The notes: generated from the sequence alone by a model not told the origin. DNA of 64,000 nucleotides from Pseudomonadota bacterium (GCA_023426545.1 JAFAAN010000029.1:1-64000); one strand, 5' to 3'; positions 47,101 through 55,858 are shown, counted from the first letter of the stretch. Translations and numbers: made by a program.

Positions 47101-47391
47101 TCAGCGGGACAGGCCGCAGGCGCGCTTGCCTTCCTCGGTCTCGATGGCGCGGCAGTCGCAGCCTTCCACCAGCTCCTCGCACACGGCCTCGTCCTCGGAC
47201 GTGGGCTCCACGCGGCCCTCCTCCTGGGACGCGCGCCGGAGGCACAGCTCCTTCTCCACGGAGTTGATGGAACAGTCGCACAGCTTCTCGGACAGCTCGC
47301 GGCAGGCGCCCTTGCAGCCAGCGAGGCCGGACAGGGCGGAACAGAGGAGGGCGGCGGTGACGAGGAAGCGGCGCATGGATGCGGCGAACAT
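47101..47391 (-). CDS. Small cysteine-rich lipoprotein
   Basis: 96 residues. The signal is MRRFLVTAALLCSALSGLAGC; the lipobox LAGC predicts lipidation of Cys26. The ATG at 47391 has AGAGGA upstream; the second Met (47376) is an alternative start. The mature part has eight more cysteines in CxxxC and CDC patterns, enough for four disulfides, and is acidic. I do not recognise the family. It is convergent with the acyltransferase gene 23 bases away and divergent from the gene at 47492. Confidence 0.7.
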   Translation of the reverse strand: MFAASMRRFLVTAALLCSALSGLAGCKGACRELSEKLCDCSINSVEKELCLRRASQEEGRVEPTSEDEAVCEELVEGCDCRAIETEEGKRACGLSR

Positions 47392-47491
47392 GCCAGAAGG
47401 TCCTCTGGATGCAAGCTGGCTTCGAGCCCTTCGTGTCCGGAGGGGATGCTACGGTCGGCCGCCTGCTTCACCCCAGGGGGAAACACCACGC

Positions 47492-48073
47492 ATGCTGTCA
47501 TTCATCGCCGTCACACTGCTGGCCACCACGCCGACGTCGCACTCCCTCTTGACGCCCACGACGGGCCGCTCCGTATCCGCCCACCTGCTCGTGGCCCAGG
47601 CGCCTGAGACGTCGCACCCGGAGGAGGACCTCGACGCCCGCATCCAGGAGCTGACGCTGCGCGTGTCGCTGCTCCAGAGCGAGATTCGCGGCATCGACAC
47701 CAACTGGCCCGCGGGCTCGCTGGTGATGGCGTACTCGGGCTACGTGCTCTCGCCGCTGCTGCTCCTGGGCATCCCGCTCATCCTCATCGGGCTCGACAAG
47801 TCGGGCGAGGACAACGCGGGCACCTGGCTGGCCCTGGGCGCGGGCATGACGGTGGGGGGCGTCGCGGGCGTGGGGCTGCTCATCGCGGGCGTCGTCACCG
47901 GCGCCCAGGGCGCGAGCGTCAACCGGGCTCGCCGGGAAGAGCTGGTCCGTCAGCGCATCCAACTGGAGGACGAGCTGCGCGAGGTGCGGGCCCGGCGTGA
48001 CGCACGCGGCGTGTTGCAGGCGCGGAGCTGGACGCCGCGCCCTGGCATTCCGCTGGTGGCCTTCGCCTTCTGA
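47492..48073 (+). CDS. Exported or membrane hypothetical protein with coiled coil and two transmembrane segments
   Basis: 193 residues from ATG 47492, with AGGGGGAAA about nine bases upstream. The N-terminal 35 residues form a weak signal peptide (SFIAVTLLATTPTSHS). A heptad-like stretch follows (DLDARIQELTLRVSLLQSEI), then two hydrophobic segments (about 72-95 and 105-132), and a charged coiled coil (RREELVRQRIQLEDELREVR). I do not recognise a family. Position just upstream of the polymerase suggests an envelope accessory role, but no motif proves it. Confidence 0.7.
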   Translation: MLSFIAVTLLATTPTSHSLLTPTTGRSVSAHLLVAQAPETSHPEEDLDARIQELTLRVSLLQSEIRGIDTNWPAGSLVMAYSGYVLSPLLLLGIPLILIGLDKSGEDNAGTWLALGAGMTVGGVAGVGLLIAGVVTGAQGASVNRARREELVRQRIQLEDELREVRARRDARGVLQARSWTPRPGIPLVAFAF

Positions 48074-48091
48074 TGTCGGCTTTCGGGCACG

Positions 48092-48133
48092 GCCCGCCTC
48101 CCGGTGGCTCGTACTGGAGGCGGGGAGGCGGGC
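48092..48133. terminator. 11-bp hairpin between the coiled-coil gene and wzy
   Basis: GCCCGCCTCCC (48092-48102) is perfectly inverted as GGGAGGCGGGC (48123-48133) with a 20-base loop. It is 18 bases after the stop at 48073 and 41 bases before the wzy ATG. It is a likely terminator for the upstream gene. No T-tract. Confidence 0.45.
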
Positions 48134-48174
48134 GGGGGGAAGGGGCTCTGTGATACTTCCGCCTCCATTCCCGC

Positions 48175-50787
48175 ATGCCCCGTGTTTCTCGAAGGACGTC
48201 CCGTTTCACCCTGTTCGCCGAGGCCGCACTGGCGTCGCTCGTCGTGCTGTGTCCGCTGGCATGGGGGGGCGCGGCCCGGTGGCTGCTGTGGCCGCTGGTG
48301 ATGGTGTCCGGAGCGGCGGCGGTGCTGGCGGCCATTGGCGCGAAGCGGCAGGGGCAGTCGCTTCGGGTGCCGCTGCTGGCGGTGCCCCTGGCCGTGGGGG
48401 CGGGACTGTGCGCGGTTCAACTGGTGCCCCTGCCCAACGGCGTCCTGGAGGTGCTGAGCCCGGAGGCGGCGGCGCTGCGCGAGTTCGCGCTGCTCCCCCT
48501 GGGGCTGGAGCGCGCCCGGCCGGTGTCGCTGGACCCCGCGGCCACCTGGCGTGAGCTGGCGAAGCACCTGGCCTACCTGCTGGCCTTCCTCGCGGCGGTG
48601 CAGGTGTGCCGCTCGCGTGGCAGCCGGGAGCGGCTGCTCGCGGGGGTGTCCTTCACCGGGGCGGGCCTCGCGGTGGCCGGGCTGGGCCATGCGCTGCTGG
48701 GCGTGAAGGCCCTCTTCGGGGTGTGGCCCTGGGAGCACGCGCAGCCCGCGCTGGTGACGCCGTTTGGCAACCCGAACCACCTGGCCGGCTTCCTCACGCT
48801 GGCGTCCACCGTGGGGGTGGGGTTGGCGCTCACGCGCCGGCAGCGGGCGCGGGCGTTGCCCCACGCCGTGGCCGCGGCGGCTTCGGGGCTGGGCGTGGTG
48901 TTGTCGCTGTCGCGCGGGGGCATCGCCTTCTTCGTCTTCGGGCAGGTGCTGCTGGTGGCCTTGTTGCTGCGCCAGCGCCACGCCTCGACGGAAGGGGCTC
49001 CGCCGGTCTGGGCACGCAGCGCCGCGGCGCTGCTGGGGCTGCTGGCCGTGCTGATGGTGGGCGGGTACACGGCGGCGGATGGCCTCTGGGCCGAGGCGCG
49101 CACCGCGGACAGCGTGGAGAAGCTGCGCCACTCCAAGGTGTCGCTGTGGCCGATGATGGCGGAGGCCGCGCGGGCGTTCCCGATGCTGGGCATGGGGCGC
49201 GGCGCCTTCGAGGCGGCGTTCCCCCGCTACCAGTCGGAGCCCAACCCCAACACGCTCACCCACCCGGAGAACGCGGTGTTGCAGGCCGCCGCGGAGTGGG
49301 GCGCGCTGGGGCTCGTGCTGCTGGCAGTGGTCGCCTGGGGGTTCCTGCGCCTGCTGTGGCGCGAGAGGCTGGAGACGCTGGACCTCGCCGCGCTCTCGGG
49401 CCTCGCCGCGCTGGCGCTGCATGACCTCTTCGACTTCAGCCTGGAGCTGCCCGCGTGCGCGGTGGCGGCGCTGGTGGTGCTCGGCGCGGTGGCGCGTCCC
49501 CGCGAGCGTTCCTCCCAGGGCCCGGCCTGGAGCTTGCGGCCCTCCGCGCTGGTGATGGGGGCGGGCGCGGCGCTCACGGTGGCCGCGCTGGTGGCGCTGG
49601 TGCCCGGCCGTCATCGCCTGGGCGACGCGGAGGCGGAGCTGTCGCAGCTCGTCACCTCGGGGGCGCCCCTCAGCGAGGCGCACGCGCGCGGGCTGGCGCT
49701 GGTGGACCGGCACCCCGCGGACTACCTGCTGTACCGGCTGATGGCGTCGGCGCACGCGGCGCGCGGCCGGGAGGGCGCGGGTGAGGCGCTGGCCCTCATC
49801 AACCGGGCGCTGTACCTGGCGCCCCTGGACGCCAGCTCTCACCGCGTGGCCGCGCGTGCGCTGCTGGCGCTGGGGCGGAGCGCCCAGGGCTTCCTGGAGT
49901 ACCGGCTGGCGCACGAGGCCGGAGACGCCACCGTCCTGCTGGCGGAGGCCCTGCCCCAGGCCCGGACGCTGGCGTCCCTCACGGTGCTGACGCCGGACGC
50001 GCCGGCCACGGCGGTGCGGCTGCTGGACTCGCTGGTCAACACCCCGGGGCGGGTGGAGCTGGCGCTGGACTACGCGCACTGGGCGCGCGAGCACTTCGCC
50101 GGGCAGCCAGAGGTCGCGGCGCTGTGGGCGCGAGAGGCCCGGCTGCGCATCGTACAGCGGGAGCTGGAGGCCGCGGAGGCGGCCCTGGCGGAGGTGGAGC
50201 GGCTGGCGCCCGACGCGCTGGACACGCACCTGCTGCGCGCGGAGGTGCTGCGCGCGCAGGGGCGCCGCGAGGAGGCGCTGCAATCACTGGAGCGGCTGCT
50301 GGCGCGCTTCCCTGGGAATGTAGCGCTGTCGTTCCAGCTGGCGGCGCAGCAACTGGACGCGGGGCTGACGCGGCGGGCGAAGGAGACGTTGCAGGCGCTG
50401 GCGCCCTTCATCACGGACTACGCCCAGCGCGCGCGCTTGCTATCCATGGAGGCGGCCTGCCTGGAGCGCGAGGGATTGCTGTCTCGTGCGCTCGAACGAC
50501 GGCAGACGGCGGCGCGGCTGGCACCGGGCGCGGACGCCTTCTTCACGGTGGCCCGGACGCAGGAGGCGCTGCGCCGGTACGACGCGGCGGCGCGCTCGGT
50601 TCATGAAGGCATGCGGCACCTGCCCGAGAACGCGCGAGCGGCGGCGCGCGCGTGGGTGGAGCGGCTGGAGGGGGCCGAGCGCGAGCGGGTGGAGTCGAGG
50701 CGCAAGGCGCTGTCGGACGCCCCTCACGCCGAGGAGCTGGAGTACCTGCTGCGCACCTCCCCGGACGCCGACGGGGAGGCGCGCTAG
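48175..50787 (+). CDS. wzyB: Wzy-type polymerase / O-antigen ligase with TPR tail
   Basis: 870-residue inner-membrane protein. About 12 transmembrane helices fill residues 1-475; the ligase/polymerase signature FGNPNHLAGFLTL (Asn199-His202) and GMGRGAFEAAFPRYQ lie in periplasmic loops. From about 480 to 860 there are tandem TPR-like helices (HLLRAEVLRAQGRREEAL, SMEAACLEREGLLSRALE), expected on the periplasmic face. In the family the membrane part joins undecaprenyl-linked repeat units. The TPR region may bind Wzc or the chain. Named by analogy with M. xanthus BPS WzyB, from memory. Confidence 0.88.
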   Translation: MPRVSRRTSRFTLFAEAALASLVVLCPLAWGGAARWLLWPLVMVSGAAAVLAAIGAKRQGQSLRVPLLAVPLAVGAGLCAVQLVPLPNGVLEVLSPEAAALREFALLPLGLERARPVSLDPAATWRELAKHLAYLLAFLAAVQVCRSRGSRERLLAGVSFTGAGLAVAGLGHALLGVKALFGVWPWEHAQPALVTPFGNPNHLAGFLTLASTVGVGLALTRRQRARALPHAVAAAASGLGVVLSLSRGGIAFFVFGQVLLVALLLRQRHASTEGAPPVWARSAAALLGLLAVLMVGGYTAADGLWAEARTADSVEKLRHSKVSLWPMMAEAARAFPMLGMGRGAFEAAFPRYQSEPNPNTLTHPENAVLQAAAEWGALGLVLLAVVAWGFLRLLWRERLETLDLAALSGLAALALHDLFDFSLELPACAVAALVVLGAVARPRERSSQGPAWSLRPSALVMGAGAALTVAALVALVPGRHRLGDAEAELSQLVTSGAPLSEAHARGLALVDRHPADYLLYRLMASAHAARGREGAGEALALINRALYLAPLDASSHRVAARALLALGRSAQGFLEYRLAHEAGDATVLLAEALPQARTLASLTVLTPDAPATAVRLLDSLVNTPGRVELALDYAHWAREHFAGQPEVAALWAREARLRIVQRELEAAEAALAEVERLAPDALDTHLLRAEVLRAQGRREEALQSLERLLARFPGNVALSFQLAAQQLDAGLTRRAKETLQALAPFITDYAQRARLLSMEAACLEREGLLSRALERRQTAARLAPGADAFFTVARTQEALRRYDAAARSVHEGMRHLPENARAAARAWVERLEGAERERVESRRKALSDAPHAEELEYLLRTSPDADGEAR

Positions 50788-50788
50788 G

Positions 50789-51325
50789 TCACAGGTGCGC
50801 GTGGGCCTCGTCCATCGGCCACGAGGGTGCGCTGGTGCCGCCCTCGGCCTGGGGCCGCCGCCCCTCCGCGATGAAGGAGGCCACCAGGGGCCACTCCAGG
50901 GTGGCGAAGTCCTGGAAGCGCATCTCCAGCGTCTCTTCGTGTGAGCCCGCGCGGAAGAGCAGCCGCTCGCTCAGGCTCAGGGACTCATCCACGGCGACGG
51001 GCAGGCCGTAGAGCTCGCCGAAGGGCGGCTCGGCGCCGACCTCGCAGTCGGGGAAGTGTCCGGAGAACTCCTGCTCGGTGGCGAGCCGGACGTGCCTGAC
51101 ACCCAGCATGTCGCGGACCTGGTGGAGGTCCACCGAGCTCGCCGCGGGGACGACGACAATCCAGGGTTGCCGGTCCGCCATGACGATGACGGACTTGGCC
51201 ACGCGCCATCCGGAGACGTGCAACGCCTCGGCCACCTCCTGAGCGCTGACGGCACGCGGGTGCCAGTACCGCTCGAAGTGCACCCCGTTGTGGCGCAGAT
51301 AGTGCTGTATCGCTTCGGGAATCAT
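50789..51325 (-). CDS. YbaK/EbsC-type aminoacyl-tRNA deacylase-like protein
   Basis: 178 residues. ATG 51325 is preceded by AGAGGAGGTGAGC, a strong ribosome-binding site; longer starts are not. YbaK/ProX fold: YLRHNGVHFERYWHPRAVSA, the conserved VAKSVIVMADRQPWIVVVPA with the catalytic Lys, and EPPFGELYGLPVAVDESL. The family hydrolyses mischarged tRNA (Cys- or Ala-tRNA(Pro)) or acts as a YbaK-like domain of unknown substrate. It is convergent with wzy, one base apart. Confidence 0.8.
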   Translation of the reverse strand: MIPEAIQHYLRHNGVHFERYWHPRAVSAQEVAEALHVSGWRVAKSVIVMADRQPWIVVVPAASSVDLHQVRDMLGVRHVRLATEQEFSGHFPDCEVGAEPPFGELYGLPVAVDESLSLSERLLFRAGSHEETLEMRFQDFATLEWPLVASFIAEGRRPQAEGGTSAPSWPMDEAHAHL

Positions 51326-51465
51326 CGGGAAGCTCACCTCCTCTGGAGAAGAAGGTGATGACCCACCGCGAGTCCGACCACCGGTGCCCGCCATACTCGG
51401 GTTCACGGCGCTCCGCCGAGCCCCGGGACGCCCGCCCGTAGGGCGGCCGGGCGTCCTGGCGTCAC

Positions 51466-52788
51466 TCACTGCTGGAAGTCGTAGACGTTGCCCAGGCGGA
51501 GGATGCGCGTCAGCTCGTCCAGCGCCGTCATCGTCTCCCGCGCCAGCTGCGGGTCCTGCAGGTCCTTGGGGCGCAGCACCTCGCGGTAGTGCCGCCGCAC
51601 CCAGCCGGCCAGCGAGTCATGCAGCGCGGGCGTGTAGAACACGTCCGCCTTGATGGCCCCGCGCTCCTCGTCCGTCAGCCACACCCGCTGGCGCAGGCAG
51701 GCCGGCCCGCCGCCGTTGTTCATCGACTGGCGCACGTCCAGGTAGTGCACGGCCTTCACCGGCGTGTCCTCGGCCACCACGCGCTCCAGGAACTGCCGCG
51801 CCGCGGGCGTCTCCTGGTTCTCCACCGGCGCGACAATCGCCATGGTGCCGTCCGGAAGCGTGAGCACCTGCGAGTTGAACGGGTACGCCTTCACCGCGTC
51901 CTTCACCGGCAGCTCCGCCTTCGTGGCCACCACGGCGCGGAAGTCCTGGCCCAGCTTCTCGCGCAGCACCGCCAGCAGCCCCGCGTGGTCCACGAAGGCC
52001 AGCTCGTGCAGCATCAGGAACCGCTCGTTGCCCACCGCGAGCACGTCCGTGTGGAAGGCCCCCGCGTCGATGCCCTCGGGGTGCTGCTGGGGGAAGAGCA
52101 CCGACTTCGCGTCCAGCTGGTGCAGCCGCGCCAGCGCCTGGCTCGCCTCCAGCGTCTGGCGCGCCGGGAAGCGGCTGGGGCCCTGCACGTCCTGCCACGC
52201 GCTGCGGCCCCAGGCCAGCAGGTGGACCCCGGCGTGCCCGGGCGTGGCGAGCCGGGTGTGGTTGGCCGCGCCTTCATCCGCGAAGTGGCTGCTGCCCGGC
52301 AGCGGCGGGTGCACCGCGAAGTGCTGCTCGTTCGCGAAGATGGCGCGCAGCACCGCGTGCGTCGTCTCCGCCTCGATGGCCCGGTGGTACATCTGCGACA
52401 GGTTGGCCGGCGTCAGGTGGACGCGGCCGTCGGCCGTGTCCGCGCTGGGCGCCACCGTGGCCGCGTTGGCCGTCCACATGGAGGACGCGCTGGAGGTCAG
52501 CCGCAGCAGGTGCTCGGCCTCGCGCGCGGCCCGGGTGATGACCTCCTCGTCCGAGCCGGTGAAGCCGAGCGCCCGCAGCGCCCGCAGGGAGGGGCGCGGC
52601 TGGGGGGGCAGCACCGCCTGGCCCACCCCCAGGCCGGACACGAAGCGCATCTTCTCCAGGCCCTGGAGCGCCGCGTCCCGGGGGTGGCTGGGCTCTCCGC
52701 CGTGGCTCTGCGATGCCAGGTTGCCGGGCGAGAGGCCGCCGTAATTGTGGGTGGGCCCAACGAGCCCGTCGAAGTTGTATTCGCGCAT
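51466..52788 (-). CDS. astB: N-succinylarginine dihydrolase
   Basis: 440 residues from ATG 52788 (MREYNFDGLVGPTHNYGGLS); 13 further upstream codons lie over the divergent gene start. It hydrolyses N2-succinylarginine to succinylornithine, ammonia and CO2, the second step of the arginine succinyltransferase pathway. The conserved N-terminal GLVGPTHNYGGLS, the NNGGGPACLRQRV stretch with the catalytic cysteine at 364 (365 in E. coli), and the length (447 in E. coli) support the call. No astA, astC, astD or astE lies in the window. Its start codon is only 17 bases from the divergent lpxL-like GTG. Confidence 0.92.
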   Translation of the reverse strand: MREYNFDGLVGPTHNYGGLSPGNLASQSHGGEPSHPRDAALQGLEKMRFVSGLGVGQAVLPPQPRPSLRALRALGFTGSDEEVITRAAREAEHLLRLTSSASSMWTANAATVAPSADTADGRVHLTPANLSQMYHRAIEAETTHAVLRAIFANEQHFAVHPPLPGSSHFADEGAANHTRLATPGHAGVHLLAWGRSAWQDVQGPSRFPARQTLEASQALARLHQLDAKSVLFPQQHPEGIDAGAFHTDVLAVGNERFLMLHELAFVDHAGLLAVLREKLGQDFRAVVATKAELPVKDAVKAYPFNSQVLTLPDGTMAIVAPVENQETPAARQFLERVVAEDTPVKAVHYLDVRQSMNNGGGPACLRQRVWLTDEERGAIKADVFYTPALHDSLAGWVRRHYREVLRPKDLQDPQLARETMTALDELTRILRLGNVYDFQQ

Positions 52789-52805
52789 GGGATATTGAAC
52801 GCCTC

Positions 52806-53759
52806 GTGGAGCGTCCACCCTTAGCAAAGCGCCTCAAGCGTTTCCTCCGCTACGTGCTCATCCGTGGCGTGCTGTTGCTCCTTCAACCTCTGCCGCTGGG
52901 GGTGGCCCGGAGCCTGGGCGCACGCCTGGGCGCGCTGGCCTACCGCCTCGCCGGCGGGGAGCGGCGCAAGGCCCTGAAGTCCCTCGCCGTGGCTTTCCCG
53001 GAAAAGTCCGAGGCCGAGCGGCAGGCCGTGGCCCGTGAGGCCTTCCGCCACCTGGGGGCCGCCGCCCTGGAGGTGGCCTGCACCGGGGCCCTGGACCAGT
53101 CCCTGGAGCGCCTGGTGGCCTGGCCGGAGGCCGACCGGCAGGTGCTGGAGGCGGCCCTGGCCCGGGGGCGCGGCGTCGTCTTCGTGTCCGGACACGTAGG
53201 GAACTGGGAGCTGCTCGCCCGGCGGGTGGCGCGCGCGGGGTACCCCAGCCAGAGCATCGCCAAGGAGACCACCGACCCGCGGCTGACGGAGCTGGTGGGA
53301 CGGTTCCGGGCCCGGGGTGGCGTGCGCAGCATCTGGCGCGGCCAGGAGGGAGCCGCCCGGGCCATGCTGCGCGCCCTGCGCAACGGCGAAATCCTGGGCA
53401 TCCTCATCGACCAGGACACGCGCGTGCAGTCCCTGTTCGTGCCCTTCTTCGGCCAGCTGGCCGCCACGCCGCGGGCCGCCGCCGACCTGGCCCTCCGCAC
53501 GGGCGCGGCGGTGGTGACGGGCTTCTGCCACCGCGAGGGGGCGGGCTACCGCCTGTCCATGGAGGAGGTGCCGGTGCCGCAGGACGGCGACCGCGAGGCG
53601 GCGGCCCTGGCCCTCACCGCGGCCCTGTCCAGCCGGATTGAAGCCGCCATCCGGCACGCCCCCGAGCAGTGGGTGTGGATGCACCAGCGCTGGAAGACGC
53701 GTCCACCGGTGGGCGCCGCGCTGCCACTTCCGGAGGCGGCGCCCGCCTCGGCCGGGTGA
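52806..53759 (+). CDS. Lysophospholipid/lipid A acyltransferase (LpxL/HtrB-like)
   Basis: 317 residues from GTG 52806, the only start that gives a normal N-terminus; earlier codons run into astB. A membrane anchor lies near 14-35. The acyltransferase motif is SGHVGNWEL (His130, Glu135), then IDQDTRVQSLFVPFFGQLA. It adds a secondary acyl chain to Kdo-lipid A. The gene leads the operon with lptC, lptA and lptB, pairing lipid A maturation with LPS export. Which acyl chain it transfers is not visible. Confidence 0.88.
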   Translation: MERPPLAKRLKRFLRYVLIRGVLLLLQPLPLGVARSLGARLGALAYRLAGGERRKALKSLAVAFPEKSEAERQAVAREAFRHLGAAALEVACTGALDQSLERLVAWPEADRQVLEAALARGRGVVFVSGHVGNWELLARRVARAGYPSQSIAKETTDPRLTELVGRFRARGGVRSIWRGQEGAARAMLRALRNGEILGILIDQDTRVQSLFVPFFGQLAATPRAAADLALRTGAAVVTGFCHREGAGYRLSMEEVPVPQDGDREAAALALTAALSSRIEAAIRHAPEQWVWMHQRWKTRPPVGAALPLPEAAPASAG

Positions 53760-53771
53760 TAAGGAAGCCCC

Positions 53772-54323
53772 GTGCCACGCCTGCTCGCCGCCAGCCTCGT
53801 CGCCCTGGTGCTCGCCCCCGGTTGCAAGCCGCGGTCCGGCGAGGGTGCGCCCGACGCCCAGCCTCCCCCCGAGGTGGTGCTGCGCGGCGCGCGCCTGGAG
53901 TCCTTCGAGGGCGAGCGCCTCACCCGCTCTGGCACCGCAGAACAGGTCACCTACCAGCGCGCCTCCGGTGACGTGCGCGCCACCCACGCCACGCTCCGGA
54001 TTCCCCCGGGCGCGTCCGGCGCGGGGGCACCTCCCGGGACGGAGGGCGGCGTGGAGGTGAGCGCCCCGAATATGGAGGGCAGCCTCCCGTCCAAGCAGGT
54101 GGTGGCCTCGGGCGGCGTCGTCATCCACACCGGGAAGGGCATGGAGGCCCGCACTCCCAGGTTGACGTACGACGCCACCACGGAGCGGGCGCACGGAAAC
54201 GAGGGCGTGACGGTGAAGGGACCTGACTACCAACTGAGGGCGGACCGCTTCGAGCTGTTCTTCCCGGACGAGACATTCACCTTCGCGGGCTCGGTGGAGA
54301 CCGTGGTGGGAGCGCCAGAGTGA
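53772..54323 (+). CDS. lptC: LPS export protein LptC-like lipoprotein
   Basis: 183 residues from GTG 53772, with AAGGAAG five bases upstream, 12 bases after the preceding stop. The signal peptide ends in a lipobox (LAPGC), so it would be lipid-anchored, unlike E. coli LptC, which has a transmembrane helix. The rest is a beta-jellyroll with repeating strands (VVASGGVVIHTGKGMEART, RLTYDATTERAHGNEGVTV) typical of LptA/LptC/OstA. It hands LPS from LptFG to LptA. The stop overlaps the lptA GTG. Confidence 0.82.
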   Translation: MPRLLAASLVALVLAPGCKPRSGEGAPDAQPPPEVVLRGARLESFEGERLTRSGTAEQVTYQRASGDVRATHATLRIPPGASGAGAPPGTEGGVEVSAPNMEGSLPSKQVVASGGVVIHTGKGMEARTPRLTYDATTERAHGNEGVTVKGPDYQLRADRFELFFPDETFTFAGSVETVVGAPE

Positions 54324-54934
54324 TTGAGTTCCTCGTGATGGCCTTCTTCGTCGCGCAGCCCGCGCCCGTGGCCGCAGCCACGCCCGCCTCGGGCTCGCCG
54401 CCCGCCGCGGTGGGGCAGGCCCCCGCCAGCACCCGCGCCCCGGCGCCGCTGGGCGGCAAGGAGCTCAAGGAGCCCGTTCAAATCAACGGCGACACCGTCA
54501 CCTTCGAGAAGTCCCAGGCCACCCTCACGGGCAACGTGAAGGTGAAGCACCGCACGCTCGACCTGAAGTGCGACCGGATGACGGCGCACTACACCGCGCA
54601 GCGCGAGGTGACGCGCGTGGTGTGCACCGGCGGGGTGCACGCGGTGGACGGAGACCGCATGGCGCGCGGCGAGCGCGCCGAGTACGACGTGCCCAGCGGC
54701 GTGCTGGTGGTGACGGGCTCGCCGGAGGCGCGGCAGGGCACCACGCACATGCGCGGGACGAAGGTCCGGCTGACGCTGGGCAACGAGCGGCTGGAGGTGG
54801 AGAACGCCGTCATCGTCTTCGAGTCGCTCCCCGCCAACCCCGCGCCCGCCCGGCGCAAGGGGCGTGGGGCGCCGGGCCGTCCGGCGTCCCCGTCGGCGCC
54901 GGCCCCGTCCGCGCAGGGAGGGATGCCGCGGTGA
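54320..54934 (+). CDS. lptA: LPS transport periplasmic bridge protein
   Basis: 204 residues from GTG 54320, overlapping the lptC stop. A short hydrophobic signal (MIEFLVMAFFVAQPAPVAAA) is followed by a proline-rich linker. The OstA-like domain at about 48-170 has VQINGDTVTFEKSQATLTGNV, LDLKCDRMTAHY and VTGSPEARQGTTHMRG. It forms the beta-jellyroll bridge carrying LPS across the periplasm. A proline/alanine-rich tail follows. It is coupled to lptB by GTGA at 54931-54934. Confidence 0.9.
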   Translation: MIEFLVMAFFVAQPAPVAAATPASGSPPAAVGQAPASTRAPAPLGGKELKEPVQINGDTVTFEKSQATLTGNVKVKHRTLDLKCDRMTAHYTAQREVTRVVCTGGVHAVDGDRMARGERAEYDVPSGVLVVTGSPEARQGTTHMRGTKVRLTLGNERLEVENAVIVFESLPANPAPARRKGRGAPGRPASPSAPAPSAQGGMPR

Positions 54935-55671
54935 GCGCGAAGCTGTTCGCAGAGGGCCTGGAGAAGACCTTCCGCCGCCGCAAGGTGGTGCGGGGCGTGT
55001 CCTTCAGCGTGGCGCCCGGCGAGGTGGTGGGCCTGCTGGGCCCCAACGGCGCGGGCAAGACGACCAGCTTCAACATGGTGGTGGGGCTGGTGACGCCGGA
55101 CGTCGGCCGCGTGCGCATTGGCGACGAGGACCTCACGCACCTGCCCATGCACCGCCGCGCCCGCAGGGGCGTGGGCTACCTGCCGCAGGAGTCGTCCGTC
55201 TTCCGCAAGCTCACGGTGCGCGACAACTTCCTGGCCGTGCTGGAGCTCCAGAAGGACCTGGACGAGAAGGCCCGCGCCCGGCGCGCCGACACCCTCCTGG
55301 AGGAGTTCGGCCTTTCGCATGTCGCGGAGTCCCTGGGGGAGACGCTCTCTGGCGGCGAGCGCCGGCGCGCCGAGATTGCCCGCAGCCTCATCCCCCAGCC
55401 CCGCTTCATCCTCTTCGACGAGCCCTTCGCCGGCGTGGACCCCATCAACGTGGGCGACCTCCAGCGGCAGATCTTCCTCCTCCGCGAGCGGGGCCTGGGC
55501 GTGCTCATCACCGACCACAACGTCCAGGACACGCTGGGCATCTGTGATCGTGCGTACATCATCGCACAGGGGCAGATTCTCGAAGAGGGCACCCCCGCGG
55601 AGATCGCCGCGTCCCCCAAGGCGCGCGCCGTCTACCTGGGGGAACGGTTTCGCCTCCAACAGGCGCTCTAG
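54931..55671 (+). CDS. lptB: LPS export ABC transporter ATP-binding protein
   Basis: 246 residues from GTG 54931. Walker A is GPNGAGKTT (37-45), the signature LSGGE 139-143, and Walker B FILFDEP with Asp163 and Glu164; a C-terminal LGERFRL is typical of LptB. Together with LptFG (not in this window) it extracts LPS from the inner membrane. The stop codon lies inside a 10-bp hairpin, so the operon probably ends here. Confidence 0.95.
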   Translation: MSAKLFAEGLEKTFRRRKVVRGVSFSVAPGEVVGLLGPNGAGKTTSFNMVVGLVTPDVGRVRIGDEDLTHLPMHRRARRGVGYLPQESSVFRKLTVRDNFLAVLELQKDLDEKARARRADTLLEEFGLSHVAESLGETLSGGERRRAEIARSLIPQPRFILFDEPFAGVDPINVGDLQRQIFLLRERGLGVLITDHNVQDTLGICDRAYIIAQGQILEEGTPAEIAASPKARAVYLGERFRLQQAL

Positions 55672-55705
55672 GCACGGCTGGCCTCCTGTCAGGGGCGTGC
55701 CTAGA
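55667..55705. terminator. 10-bp hairpin at the end of the lpt operon
   Basis: TCTAGGCACG (55667-55676) pairs with CGTGCCTAGA (55696-55705); the loop is 19 bases and holds a smaller CCT/AGG pair. The TAG stop of lptB lies in the left arm. This separates lptB from rpoN. No T-tract follows. Confidence 0.55.
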
Positions 55706-55775
55706 ATGGGTTGGCCCCACTTTTGCGCCGACGGCCCGGCAACGCCCGGATGACACTCGGAGTGGGTCCAAGTTC

Positions 55776-55799
55776 TTGGAATTCCTTGTGGAATTCTGA
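55776..55799. promoter_or_regulatory. Inverted repeat upstream of rpoN
   Basis: TTGGAATTCC (55776-55785), loop TTGT, GGAATTCTGA (55790-55799); seven central pairs are perfect (GAATTCC/GGAATTC) and two more are G-U in RNA. The centre is about 97 bases before the predicted sigma-54 start at 55885, the place where an enhancer-binding protein site is expected. A weak terminator is the alternative. Confidence 0.45.
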
Positions 55800-55858
55800 G
55801 CATGCAAGCGAGAGACCTCCGTTTCGGGGCTGGACGAAGTCAGGGCTCCTTGTTACGT

